Below are positions 8,859 to 17,774 of a DNA stretch of 64,000 bases, piece after piece. A program made the position numbers and the translations under genes. Each line of letters begins with the position of its first letter. The stretch's first letter is position 1. This DNA comes from CAZWBR01 sp964632305 (GTDB lineage: Bacteria > Bacteroidota > Bacteroidia > Bacteroidales > Prolixibacteraceae), in contig CAZWBR010000008.1 in the NCBI GenBank assembly GCA_964632305.1, forward strand, positions 35,477 to 99,476, read 5' to 3'. The notes under the pieces are model-generated. The model was not told the DNA's origin. It did not search any database and saw nothing but the letters and a program-made list of their open reading frames with translations.

Positions 8859-9944
8859 CTATTTTTTGGAAGAGAATAACATCTCAAGATTTAAATTTTG
8901 CTTTCTAATCGATGTAATTAGGTGAAAAAGTTCTTCAAAATAACGTTTATTCTGAAGCGAAATAAATCCAAGGCTTAAAAACTGAATTGCCGTAACAAAA
9001 GTGATCCCCCCAACTAGAAATGTTTGAGGATTTTTTTGAAATTGGATAGTAAGACTATAGGAAAATGGGTATTCTATATTTGGACTCTCTATTAATATTG
9101 TTTTCAGCGCAATAAGGGTGTCATATAAAAGCCATAGCAATTCATATAATGATAAACCAAGCAAGATTGTCCCAATACTCATAAAAAAGAAATAGGGGCG
9201 GAAAATAAATGCTGACATCAGACCAGAAAAAAAACCTCTGAAAATTTTTATACTTGAACTCCTTGATTGTACATATCTATTTTGTTCAGTCCAGTCCAAA
9301 TGACCAGGTATCTCAATAATCCTGGCTCGTAAAAGAATCGCCTTATAAATAATTTCCGGATTAACCTCGTAATCAACTGTTTTCAAATTAACTGATCGGA
9401 TAAATTTGCTTCTGTAAGCCCTTACCATTCCAGTAAATGTATTAATTTTCTCATGCGAAGCAATACGCAATAATTTATTTACACATTTACTCATCAATAT
9501 TCTAAAAAACGGGACAGAAGTTACCTCTCCTCCCTCCATGTAAGGGGAGGCAATTACAACATCAGCCATCGTTGTAATAAGAGTATCAACTAACTTTTCA
9601 ATATGATCAACAGAATAACTTAAGTCTATATCAAGAACAACTATTATGTCTCCTTTAGCATTTAAAAAACCAGTTTGTAATGCTCTACCTAAATTCAGAT
9701 TTACAGGATGATGAAAAACCCGAATCCGTTCGTCCCGTTTGGCAATTTTATCTGCGATAATTCCAGTATTATCCGTACTTCCATCATTAATCATTAATAT
9801 TTCCCATTGATATTTCTCATTTTTACTATTTAAATACGTTGTGATAGCAGCTAAATTTATTTCCAGGATAGCTTCTTCATTATAGCAAGGCAAAACAAGA
9901 GAAATGAAAGGTTTAGAATTCTTATTATTATCTTGGATTTTCAT
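8859..9944 (-). CDS. GT2 polyprenyl-phosphate glycosyltransferase, ArnC/DPM1-like
   Basis: 361 residues. GT-A domain of about 230 residues: SLVLPCYNEE at the N-terminus, NDGSTDNT for nucleotide binding, and VVLDIDLSYS as the metal-binding DxD equivalent. Two C-terminal hydrophobic segments (about 240-275 and 305-335) anchor it in the inner membrane, as in ArnC and polyprenyl-phosphate glycosyltransferases. It probably loads a sugar from a nucleotide donor onto undecaprenyl phosphate in the cytoplasm. Its neighbours are a NodB deacetylase upstream and a GT-C transferase downstream, the same three activities as ArnC, ArnD and ArnT. The sugar itself cannot be read from the sequence. Confidence 0.8.
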   Translation of the reverse strand: MKIQDNNKNSKPFISLVLPCYNEEAILEINLAAITTYLNSKNEKYQWEILMINDGSTDNTGIIADKIAKRDERIRVFHHPVNLNLGRALQTGFLNAKGDIIVVLDIDLSYSVDHIEKLVDTLITTMADVVIASPYMEGGEVTSVPFFRILMSKCVNKLLRIASHEKINTFTGMVRAYRSKFIRSVNLKTVDYEVNPEIIYKAILLRARIIEIPGHLDWTEQNRYVQSRSSSIKIFRGFFSGLMSAFIFRPYFFFMSIGTILLGLSLYELLWLLYDTLIALKTILIESPNIEYPFSYSLTIQFQKNPQTFLVGGITFVTAIQFLSLGFISLQNKRYFEELFHLITSIRKQNLNLEMLFSSKK

Positions 9945-10035
9945 ATTTCAAATTAGTCATTAGGATAAATATTCAGTTAAAGAACAAAATTTTCAGTCAA
10001 CAAAAATTTTTGATCCATTCAGTATTAATCCAATT

Positions 10036-11010
10036 TTAAATCATTTTTGATTTTATCTGCTTATCGGAAACTAACCATCTACAATATTTTGACATGTTGA
10101 CAATTTCATATTCCCCAGAAATAATAGTGACTACTTGTTTAAATATATTCTTTTTCTTCTGACTATTAACATTCATTCCAGGGAAAAAAGCAAGCTGAGT
10201 TATTTGGTCGCCACCTATCAGATCTAGTGGATGAAGTAAAAAGCTAATAGGGGTATTAGTCATTTTACAAAGCCTTATCGCAATTAATAAATAAACAGAC
10301 ATGAGTTTCTCTGAGATATTACCAATGAAGAGCAAATAACTCAAGTGAAATGGGATTTTTAAGATCGGCATGGTTGTAACCGGTATTTCAACTAGACTTT
10401 TACCTTCACCCAAATCCCATTTGTACGGCTTTACACTTCGGAATCCTTCAGTGAATTTACCGAAAAGTTCCTTCCTCGACTTGCGTTCTTCTTTTGTTAA
10501 ATGAGATTTATTAAAATAATACATTCTAGCCAAGGGCCCAAGATATGTTGGCAAAGAAGATGCATCAAAATGATACCCTCTTTTATAGAGAACATTCAAT
10601 AGATCTTTGCTCCAGCTAAAACCAGGACCTCTAAATCCAATAATTCTTTGCCCTGTCACTTTTTCAATCGCCGTCTCCGCTTTTTGAATCTCTCGTTCAA
10701 TCTCCTCATAATTATATGACTGAAGCCATGATTCATGATGATAGGAATGGTTCCCAATTTCATGTCCATGATCCGTAATCATTTTCAAATACTTACAATT
10801 ATCCTCATCCTCGGTATCTTTCCCAACAATGAAGAAAGTAATTTTTAGCCCCAATTCATCCAATAAATCAAGGATATGAGGAACAAAAATATTGAAATAA
10901 GATGGATATTTATCCCATCCATCATCTCCATGGATTTTCATATACGACCATTGATTATCGAGATCCAATGAAATACAGGCTAATGGCTTATTTTGCTTTT
11001 CAGATTTCAT
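10036..11010 (-). CDS. Polysaccharide deacetylase (NodB/CE4 family), ArnD-like context
   Basis: 324 residues from the ATG at 11010 (an in-frame TTG lies one codon upstream); it overlaps the end of the FAD oxidoreductase gene by 11 bp. NodB motifs are visible in order: the Asp-containing SLDLDN near residue 17, the metal-binding GHEIGNHSYHH around residue 85, FRGPGFSW (R-G-P-G motif), and SFLLHPLDL (the last catalytic His motif). It probably removes an N-acyl group from a sugar. No signal peptide is seen, so it acts in the cytoplasm, perhaps at the membrane on a lipid-linked sugar as ArnD does. It could equally act on a nucleotide sugar or a glycan intermediate. Confidence 0.82.
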   Translation of the reverse strand: MKSEKQNKPLACISLDLDNQWSYMKIHGDDGWDKYPSYFNIFVPHILDLLDELGLKITFFIVGKDTEDEDNCKYLKMITDHGHEIGNHSYHHESWLQSYNYEEIEREIQKAETAIEKVTGQRIIGFRGPGFSWSKDLLNVLYKRGYHFDASSLPTYLGPLARMYYFNKSHLTKEERKSRKELFGKFTEGFRSVKPYKWDLGEGKSLVEIPVTTMPILKIPFHLSYLLFIGNISEKLMSVYLLIAIRLCKMTNTPISFLLHPLDLIGGDQITQLAFFPGMNVNSQKKKNIFKQVVTIISGEYEIVNMSKYCRWLVSDKQIKSKMI

Positions 11011-12316
11011 CAAGAATTACTTTTAATTTACTTTCAGCTATCTGAATGGTATCATTGACATTCAATGTTCCATTGACAATCTGAGCTGAGTTAATAATAT
11101 AGAATTTATCTAGTGAAGTATTTATTCTTGGTAGGTTTTCCGAATAGCCCAATGTCGGCAGGGCAAAAACTATTCTGGCTTTTGATACTCCAAAATAAAG
11201 AATATCTTCTTCTGAAACCTCCGGATACATTTTCCTCAATGCTCCCAAAAAAATCTCACTTATTGTCTGATCATCAAAATCAAACATCTCATCATCTGGA
11301 GCAACATATTTAGGAAGATAAACAAGAGTATTCCCTCTTAGTTCCAGATTTTTATCAATTAATGCTGTCATCTCAATAATACCTGTAAAAGGAGTACTGT
11401 AATCAGTAATGTTCGTAACATAAAAGGGAGAAATAGCTCGTCGAAGTAGGACAGAAGGACAGATCACCCCAAGATATTTTATATTAAGATGCTTATTTTT
11501 TTCATCATTCGGTAGATCCGTAAGCTTTACCGACTGTGCAGAAGAAAGAGTTGAAATAACATAGTCAAATTGATATCGTTTATCAGAATTCACAGATAAT
11601 CGGGATGAACCATCTTCTTGCTTTACAACCGACCTAATTGGTTCATTCAACTTAATTTCAACCCCCAATTTCTGAAGATGCTGAGCGAATGATTTATTTA
11701 TTACATCATAACCTCCCCGTACATAGCCAAACATCTCCTTTTTTAATCCACTTTTTCTTGCAGCATACATTCGTTGGATGGTTGACCAAATAAAAGCAGC
11801 AGAAGTATTTTTATAGTTCTCACCAAGTTTAGCCTTTAATAGGGGAAGCCAAATCTTATTAAAAACGTTTTTCCCGGACCATGAGATTAACCAATGAGAA
11901 ACAGTTATCTTCTCCAAGCGTTTCCAGTTTCTAATTCGTGAAGCAGCAAATATTGTAAGCCCCAGCCTCAATTTATCAATTAAATTTATTGGAGGGAATG
12001 TAAGAAACTCGAACAAATTAGACATCGAATAAAGTTTCCCTTGGGAATAAAATCCTGATTTCGTTTCAACCCATTGAAGCTCATTCTCAAGGCCAATCTC
12101 GTTTATTATATTTCGAGTATTTAGATCCGACATCAGAATGACATGGTAAAAGCAATCCCAAGTCAAACCATCTATTTCCCAGGAGCTTGTAAGCCCGCCA
12201 GGTCTATTACCAGATTCAAAAATGGTGACTTTGTATCCCTTCTGGGAGAGCCTTAGAGCCAAGGTCATACCCATAATCCCACCACCAATTATCCCCCAGG
12301 ATTTTTTGTCAGTCAT
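11000..12316 (-). CDS. FAD/NAD(P)-dependent amine-oxidase-like oxidoreductase
   Basis: 438 residues. It opens with the dinucleotide-binding motif GIIGGGIMGMTLALRLSQKG followed by the FAD motif FESGNRPGGL, as in the amine oxidase / protoporphyrinogen oxidase / UDP-galactopyranose mutase superfamily. YVRGGYDVI near the middle and a C-terminal FAD-contact segment (around INSAQIVNGTLNVND) are also typical. The substrate is unknown; in a polysaccharide locus it may oxidise or isomerise a sugar or a lipid-linked sugar. It is tightly packed between the long dehydrogenase gene (30 bp) and the deacetylase gene (overlap), so it belongs to the same pathway. The family is sure; the reaction is not. Confidence 0.75.
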   Translation of the reverse strand: MTDKKSWGIIGGGIMGMTLALRLSQKGYKVTIFESGNRPGGLTSSWEIDGLTWDCFYHVILMSDLNTRNIINEIGLENELQWVETKSGFYSQGKLYSMSNLFEFLTFPPINLIDKLRLGLTIFAASRIRNWKRLEKITVSHWLISWSGKNVFNKIWLPLLKAKLGENYKNTSAAFIWSTIQRMYAARKSGLKKEMFGYVRGGYDVINKSFAQHLQKLGVEIKLNEPIRSVVKQEDGSSRLSVNSDKRYQFDYVISTLSSAQSVKLTDLPNDEKNKHLNIKYLGVICPSVLLRRAISPFYVTNITDYSTPFTGIIEMTALIDKNLELRGNTLVYLPKYVAPDDEMFDFDDQTISEIFLGALRKMYPEVSEEDILYFGVSKARIVFALPTLGYSENLPRINTSLDKFYIINSAQIVNGTLNVNDTIQIAESKLKVILDEI

Positions 12317-12346
12317 AGCTATTCAAAATTTTAATTACTATATGGT

Positions 12347-14068
12347 CTATTGAGCCATGCTTGCAAGTTCAGCAAGTCTTGATTTAAATCCATTATATGA
12401 TGGTAAATAATCGATTTTTTGTGGATCAGCTATTACACATCCTGTTGAACAGGTTTTAGCCAGCTGCTGAACATCTGCAAATCTCACTTTATTGAATTCA
12501 TCAAAAGCATAATTTGTATTATAGAAGTCAATCAATTGTGACAATTCAAAGGCAACGCCCTTTTCCATAACATGAAAACTATCACAGACAAACGTGATAA
12601 ACTCTTCATTTGGGTCATCCTGTCCACGTCCAATTCCAGCATAAGAAATTAAGGACTTTTTAAAATAATCAGCACGATAAATGTTGCATGCATCAAAAAT
12701 ACCTTTTAGAGCTTTTCCTCGAGATAGAATCTTATCAAAATTCTCTAAATAATCTCTATGAGAATTACACATAAAAACATAATCAGCACCACAAAGTGCT
12801 TCTTCAATATCATGTGTAAAAAAACCCTCCTGCCTGTATTTTAACAAATTTTGATCATCACTTTTCACATAGGGATCATGCATTATATAGGAAATCCCAT
12901 TATCTCGAAGATAATTTGCAAGTAAAAGTGTTGGTGAATTTCTGGTATCTTCCGAATTAAACCTATAGGAAACTCCAAGTAATGCAATTTTCTTATCCTT
13001 GAAATTTCCGAAAGATTTCTCTGCCTTTCTAAAATTAAAGGATGGTGACTCTTCATTAATAATCCTAGAGTTCAATATTAAACTTTTAGAAGTATTAGTA
13101 CCTGTTTCTATATTTCTCCACCACAGTAATATTCCATCCTTAGGTAAGCAGTGGCCCCCTACTCCTAGCATTGGGATAAGTATTGCACCACTTGGAACCA
13201 TATTTGGATCAGATGTTGCATTATCGGATTGTAAAAGTTTTTGATTCACTTGTTCTCTTACCTTGTAAAAATCGATGTTTCTTTCATCACAATACCTCAC
13301 GATTTCAGTTGAAAAGGCAATTCTAACGTCACGATATGCATTCTCCAGAGTCTTTACAATCTCTGCCGTCAGACTGTTGGTCTGAAAAATATTACCATTT
13401 ATTACAATGTGTTTATACAATTTAGATATCAATTTGGGTGTTTCCGGATGGAGTCCACCGGCAAGTTTGTCAGAATCTTTGATCCTTTCAACCAAACGAC
13501 CAGGCATTACCCTATTGGGACTATTCCCTAACAAAATATCTCTCCCCTCTTCAAGACCATATTTCCGAAAATGTTCCCGAATAAGAGTATCCATTGTTGT
13601 CGGGGCAAGGGTTGATTCGAAAATAATCAAAGGGATTTTTGAAGCGGGTTTGCTTTTCAGCGCCACCCCAAGAGCATCAAGAGCTCCGAATAGTGGATCA
13701 TAATCAGGTTCAAATCCCTTTTTATCAGTTTGAACTGAAACAAGAATAACATCTGCATCTGAAAGAACAGAGAAATCAGAACTTGCCGACAAAATCCCGG
13801 CCTGCACAGCCTCTCTGGTTATATCATTAAGTTCCGGTTCTATTCCTCCAATTACAGATTTCCCATTATTAATTGCATCAATTTTCCATCCCGAATTTTT
13901 TGATTTTCGCTGAACAACAACCACTTTAGCCGGTTGGTCAGTTCCAATAGTAACCTTTGAATGAGCCAGCATACCCGCCATTGGCATCCCAACAATACCG
14001 GGTCCGACAACTCCTATTTTCTCAATTCTCCAGGTTTCTGATTCGATTGGTGCTCTTTGATTTTTCAT
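12347..14068 (-). CDS. Nucleotide-sugar 6-dehydrogenase family protein with long C-terminal extension
   Basis: 573 residues. It has a Rossmann start (GVVGPGIVGMPMAG), the NAD-domain motif FESTLAPTT, a central helical region, the catalytic-cysteine motif GVGGHCLPKDG, and a C-terminal sugar-binding domain (ALLGVSYRFNSEDTRNSP). These are the features of UDP-glucose/GDP-mannose dehydrogenases, which oxidise the sugar C6-OH to a carboxylate. Usual length is 420-450, so about 100 extra residues follow the last domain, including a CSTGC pair near the end. The N-terminal dinucleotide motif is atypical for the family. It lies 2 bp after the amidotransferase gene, suggesting that the uronic acid it makes is amidated. 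The exact nucleotide sugar is unknown. Confidence 0.8.
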   Translation of the reverse strand: MKNQRAPIESETWRIEKIGVVGPGIVGMPMAGMLAHSKVTIGTDQPAKVVVVQRKSKNSGWKIDAINNGKSVIGGIEPELNDITREAVQAGILSASSDFSVLSDADVILVSVQTDKKGFEPDYDPLFGALDALGVALKSKPASKIPLIIFESTLAPTTMDTLIREHFRKYGLEEGRDILLGNSPNRVMPGRLVERIKDSDKLAGGLHPETPKLISKLYKHIVINGNIFQTNSLTAEIVKTLENAYRDVRIAFSTEIVRYCDERNIDFYKVREQVNQKLLQSDNATSDPNMVPSGAILIPMLGVGGHCLPKDGILLWWRNIETGTNTSKSLILNSRIINEESPSFNFRKAEKSFGNFKDKKIALLGVSYRFNSEDTRNSPTLLLANYLRDNGISYIMHDPYVKSDDQNLLKYRQEGFFTHDIEEALCGADYVFMCNSHRDYLENFDKILSRGKALKGIFDACNIYRADYFKKSLISYAGIGRGQDDPNEEFITFVCDSFHVMEKGVAFELSQLIDFYNTNYAFDEFNKVRFADVQQLAKTCSTGCVIADPQKIDYLPSYNGFKSRLAELASMAQ

Positions 14069-14070
14069 GT

Positions 14071-15951
14071 CTATTTGTCAATAAATTGATTATACCATAA
14101 TTCTAAAGAGAGAAGTCCCCATAACCCACGACTGAAAGGTTGCTCTGAATTAATAAGTTTCTCTACATAATCAGTATTTATTATATTCCTATCTCTGGAT
14201 TTCTTTGATAAGAGAATATCCATGATGAAAGGTTTTGCTTTATTTTTTGACCAAATATGCAAAGGAACCGGGAAACCCATCTTATCTTTTCTTTTAAGGA
14301 TCTTCTCAGGCATAATATCCCGAATAGTCCTTTTCAAAATATATTTCATTTCCCCACCTTTAAATTTCATGCCCGCAGGCATAATTGAGATAAGATCAAC
14401 AATCCTTCGATCCAACAAGGGGACTCTTGACTCGATTGAAACAGACATGCTTACACGATCCTCGACTTGAAGTAGTCCAGGAAGGCTCCCGAACAAATCG
14501 AAGTGAGTCATTTTATTAAAATAGCTCTTCGTATCACTATGGTTGAACGCATCTGAGAACTTGTTAAATATAATATCCTCGTCTCTCTCACGGAAAAAGT
14601 CAGGATGAAGAAACCGACTGGTAGCCCCCATTCGGTTAATCAAATTAAAGTACCGCCGATCCATCGGCTCAAATGCCCCGTCATTCCAAAAATTTTTCAT
14701 CATCGGTAAATATTGCCGAAGTGTAGGGAGATTTGGAAGAATGGATTTTAATGAAACAATATGCTCACCTTCTTCGTTCGATTCAAAAATAGCCCCCTTT
14801 ATGGCTTGCTCAAGATAAGCTACTAAATATCTTGCATAACCACCAAAAATCTCATCCCCCCCCTGTCCCCCTAAAATTACTTTTACATGCTGTGATGCAA
14901 ATTTTGATACAACATATTGAGGGAAAAGTCCCGGTCCAGCGACTGGCTCATCAAGATGATAAATCAACTTTGGTAGTAGGTCAATAAATTCCTGTTCCGA
15001 CGGAAATATTTCAAACAGCTCTGCATGTGCAGCTTGAGCTGCAATCCGTGCAAATTCTAATTCATTAAAATCTGGACCTTCTTCAAATGCACCACTGAAT
15101 GATTTAATTGGGTTATTTAGAAATTTGGAAGCAATAATTGTCACTAAGGAAGAATCAAGTCCACCACTCAGATATGTCCCTAACGGAACGTCACTTCTAA
15201 GCTGCTGACATATTGTCTCCTCCAATATCTTCCGGAGTTCCGTAATAAAATACTCTTCTGTATGATACTTGTCAAGCTTGAAATCAGGCTCCCAATATAT
15301 GAAATCATTAACCTTATAGTTTAACAAATTCATTGTCAGGTAATGACCGGGATTTATTTTGAATATATTTCTGAACATTGTTGCTTCGCCCATAACAAAT
15401 TGAAAAGTGAGATATTCATATAATATCCTTGGATCAACTTCAGCAGATATTTCTGGGTGTGCTAACAATGCCTTAATTTCGCTTCCAAAAACAACTTTTT
15501 TTTCATCGTGGTACCAATAGAGTGGCTTAATCCCGAAATGATCTCTTGCGATATATAATTGGTTTTTATTCCTGTCGAGAATGATAAAGGCAAACATTCC
15601 ATTCAAAAGGTTCACAAATTCATTACCGAACTCAGAATAAAGATGTAAAATTACTTCAGTATCAGATGTCGTACTAAAGCTGTGCCCTATACGAATTAAT
15701 TCATTTCTTAGTTCAATGTAATTATAAATCTCACCATTGAATACAATAGTGTTATTATCAAATGTCATTGGTTGCTGACCTGTAGAAAGATCTATGATCG
15801 ACAATCTTTTATGAAAAAAACCGATTGGACCTTCGATCATTAATCCATCTTCGTCGGGACCACGATGATGAATCGTTGAAGCCATCTTATGAAGGATAAA
15901 ATGATTTATCCCCGTTTTATCCTTATTTATAATACCAACAAAGCCGCACAT
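14071..15951 (-). CDS. Asparagine-synthase-like glutamine amidotransferase
   Basis: 626 residues from the ATG at 15951, which puts the nucleophile Cys at position 2 (MCGFVGI), as required for class II glutamine amidotransferases; a longer in-frame extension to 15990 is therefore rejected. The N-terminal glutaminase domain (1 to about 200) is followed by the synthetase domain with the ATP pyrophosphatase loop SGGLDSS. It could make asparagine, but inside a polysaccharide locus homologues such as WbpS are thought to amidate uronic acids. The start is 19 bp after an aminotransferase gene and the stop is 2 bp before a nucleotide-sugar dehydrogenase gene, supporting a role in making a uronamide. 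Confidence 0.85.
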   Translation of the reverse strand: MCGFVGIINKDKTGINHFILHKMASTIHHRGPDEDGLMIEGPIGFFHKRLSIIDLSTGQQPMTFDNNTIVFNGEIYNYIELRNELIRIGHSFSTTSDTEVILHLYSEFGNEFVNLLNGMFAFIILDRNKNQLYIARDHFGIKPLYWYHDEKKVVFGSEIKALLAHPEISAEVDPRILYEYLTFQFVMGEATMFRNIFKINPGHYLTMNLLNYKVNDFIYWEPDFKLDKYHTEEYFITELRKILEETICQQLRSDVPLGTYLSGGLDSSLVTIIASKFLNNPIKSFSGAFEEGPDFNELEFARIAAQAAHAELFEIFPSEQEFIDLLPKLIYHLDEPVAGPGLFPQYVVSKFASQHVKVILGGQGGDEIFGGYARYLVAYLEQAIKGAIFESNEEGEHIVSLKSILPNLPTLRQYLPMMKNFWNDGAFEPMDRRYFNLINRMGATSRFLHPDFFRERDEDIIFNKFSDAFNHSDTKSYFNKMTHFDLFGSLPGLLQVEDRVSMSVSIESRVPLLDRRIVDLISIMPAGMKFKGGEMKYILKRTIRDIMPEKILKRKDKMGFPVPLHIWSKNKAKPFIMDILLSKKSRDRNIINTDYVEKLINSEQPFSRGLWGLLSLELWYNQFIDK

Positions 15952-15970
15952 AATATGTATACATTTAAAA

Positions 15971-17146
15971 TTAATGATACAGTATTTCACGTATAGCTTT
16001 ACATATATAAATTAATTCCTCCATTGTTAGCTCAGGGAAAATTGGAAGAGAGACCGTACCCTTCCAAATTTTTTCAGAATTTGGGAAATCTTCCGGGACA
16101 AGATTATACTTATCTCTATAATATGTCATTCTATGAAGTGGCTTGTAATGAACAGATGTTCCAATCCCTCTTTTAGCCATTTGAATAATAAATTCATCAC
16201 GTGAAAGATTTGCCTCAGGACGAAGTACTATTGGAAATAGATGCCAAGAATGATTTTCAAATGAACCTTTACAAACAGGAAGATCAATCATTTCTAAGTC
16301 TGCAAGATTCCCCAAATAAAACTCAGCACATCTTTGACGCTGATTTCTGAAAACATCAGCTTTTTCCAACTGAGCTAAACCAATTGCTGCGTTGATATCA
16401 GGCATATTGTATTTATACCCAGGAGCAACAACATCATATTCCCAAGACGATCTTACCGAAGTAAAACGATCCCAAATATCGCGATTTATACCATGTAACC
16501 GCATGATCAAGGCTCTTTGATATATTTGCTTATCGTTTGTGACTAACATTCCACCTTCACCAGTAGTAATCGTTTTATTAGCATAGAAACTAAAACAAGC
16601 AGCATCTCCAAAAACTCCTATAAAATGATCCTCAAATTTTGTAGGAAAAGCATGGGCAGCATCCTCAATCACTGATATCCCTTTTCTTTTACAGATATCA
16701 ATAATACCTTGCTTTTCAGGAGTATGCATGATAGCCGATTGACCAGCATAGTGAACTAATATTAAGGCTTTTACATTTGGATGTTTCTCTAAGGTAGAAA
16801 CCAGGATTTCAGGGGAAAGAAGCCCTGTATCATATTCAACATCCGTAAATACAGGATCCGCATCTACATACCTTAATATTTCAGCCGTTGCAGTAAATGT
16901 ATAAGATGGAACAAGCACCTGATCTCCTTTCCCAATGCCAATTGCTTCTATAGCTAAGTGTAATGCCGAAGTACAAGAATTTACTGCACAGGCATATTTA
17001 ACCCCTAAATACTTGCCAAATTCTTGTTCAAACTTCATTGCTTTTGAAGCAGTAGTTAACCAGCCACTCTTTAAAACCTCTTTGATATATTTCATTTCAT
17101 TGCCGGAAATTGAGACTTTAGCATATGGTATATCCATTTTTTTCAT
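15971..17146 (-). CDS. DegT/DnrJ/EryC1 PLP aminotransferase, ArnB-like
   Basis: 391 residues, the usual length for sugar aminotransferases. The PLP-lysine motif is FYANKTITTGEGG, preceded by VIEDAAHAFP (Asp/His contacts to PLP). The C-terminal half has the NMPDINAAIGLAQLEK motif. It transfers an amino group from glutamate to a keto sugar nucleotide; the NKTITTGEGG motif and length fit the ArnB/PseC-type branch. Start is 17146, or 17137 for the second Met. It follows the phosphoglycosyl transferase by 2 bp and precedes the amidotransferase gene by 19 bp. The keto-sugar substrate is not known. Confidence 0.87.
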   Translation of the reverse strand: MKKMDIPYAKVSISGNEMKYIKEVLKSGWLTTASKAMKFEQEFGKYLGVKYACAVNSCTSALHLAIEAIGIGKGDQVLVPSYTFTATAEILRYVDADPVFTDVEYDTGLLSPEILVSTLEKHPNVKALILVHYAGQSAIMHTPEKQGIIDICKRKGISVIEDAAHAFPTKFEDHFIGVFGDAACFSFYANKTITTGEGGMLVTNDKQIYQRALIMRLHGINRDIWDRFTSVRSSWEYDVVAPGYKYNMPDINAAIGLAQLEKADVFRNQRQRCAEFYLGNLADLEMIDLPVCKGSFENHSWHLFPIVLRPEANLSRDEFIIQMAKRGIGTSVHYKPLHRMTYYRDKYNLVPEDFPNSEKIWKGTVSLPIFPELTMEELIYICKAIREILYH

Positions 17147-17148
17147 AT

Positions 17149-17739
17149 CTATTTAATTATAAGCCTTATCAGTGTTTTAAATATTATTTTCAAATCAACA
17201 GATATGGAGTGATTTTTCACATATTCTTCATATAATTCTATTTTTCTTGGTAGAATTTCATTTTGGTATAGTTCATAAGGATGCATAGACTTCGATAAAA
17301 TCTCTTCTTCATTGCGAAACTCAATGGAAGCACAATCCGTAATCCCTGGCTTAATGCTGTGTATAATGGCCCATCTTTCCGGATAAACTTTTACCCAACT
17401 TAGAACCTCAGGTCGAGGGCCGACAATGGACATTTCTCCTTTCAAAACATTCATTAATTGCGGTAATTCATCCAGCTTCGATTTTCGAAGAAATCTCCCG
17501 AAACGTGTAATTCGGCTAAGATCTCCAGCGTCAAATGTTCCGTTTTTTGTTGATGGACAAGTAGTCATCGTTCTAAATTTATATAACCTAAAGAGTTTAC
17601 CAAATTGTCCAACTCTATATTGAATGAAGAACGGATTTTCAAAATCAAGAAGGAAAATTATCACCATAATAACTCCGAATACCGGAATCAGAATTAGCAA
17701 AAAGGATAGTGAAAAAAATATGTCAAGTAATCTCTTCAC
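17149..17739 (-). CDS. Bacterial sugar transferase (monotopic phosphoglycosyl transferase), second copy
   Basis: No ATG lies at the N-terminus. A GTG at 17739 gives MKRLLDIFFS, the usual family start, and is chosen over a TTG at 17751; protein of 196 residues. The N-terminal reentrant hydrophobic segment is followed by YKFRTM, the catalytic KLDELPQLMNVLKGEMSIVGPRP block and PGITD. These enzymes move a phospho-sugar from a UDP-sugar to undecaprenyl phosphate and start glycan assembly. The locus also has another enzyme of this kind at 19744-20349, so two different lipid-linked glycans may be started here. It lies 35 bp downstream of the PglE-like gene. Confidence 0.88.
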   Translation of the reverse strand: MKRLLDIFFSLSFLLILIPVFGVIMVIIFLLDFENPFFIQYRVGQFGKLFRLYKFRTMTTCPSTKNGTFDAGDLSRITRFGRFLRKSKLDELPQLMNVLKGEMSIVGPRPEVLSWVKVYPERWAIIHSIKPGITDCASIEFRNEEEILSKSMHPYELYQNEILPRKIELYEEYVKNHSISVDLKIIFKTLIRLIIK

Positions 17740-17774
17740 TGAAAAAAGCAATAGAATTGTGATCTTAAATAAAA

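Noticed and set aside
15952..15990. Upstream extension of the asparagine-synthase-like gene
   Set aside because: Class II amidotransferases need Cys directly after the initiator Met; the extension would block the nucleophile.
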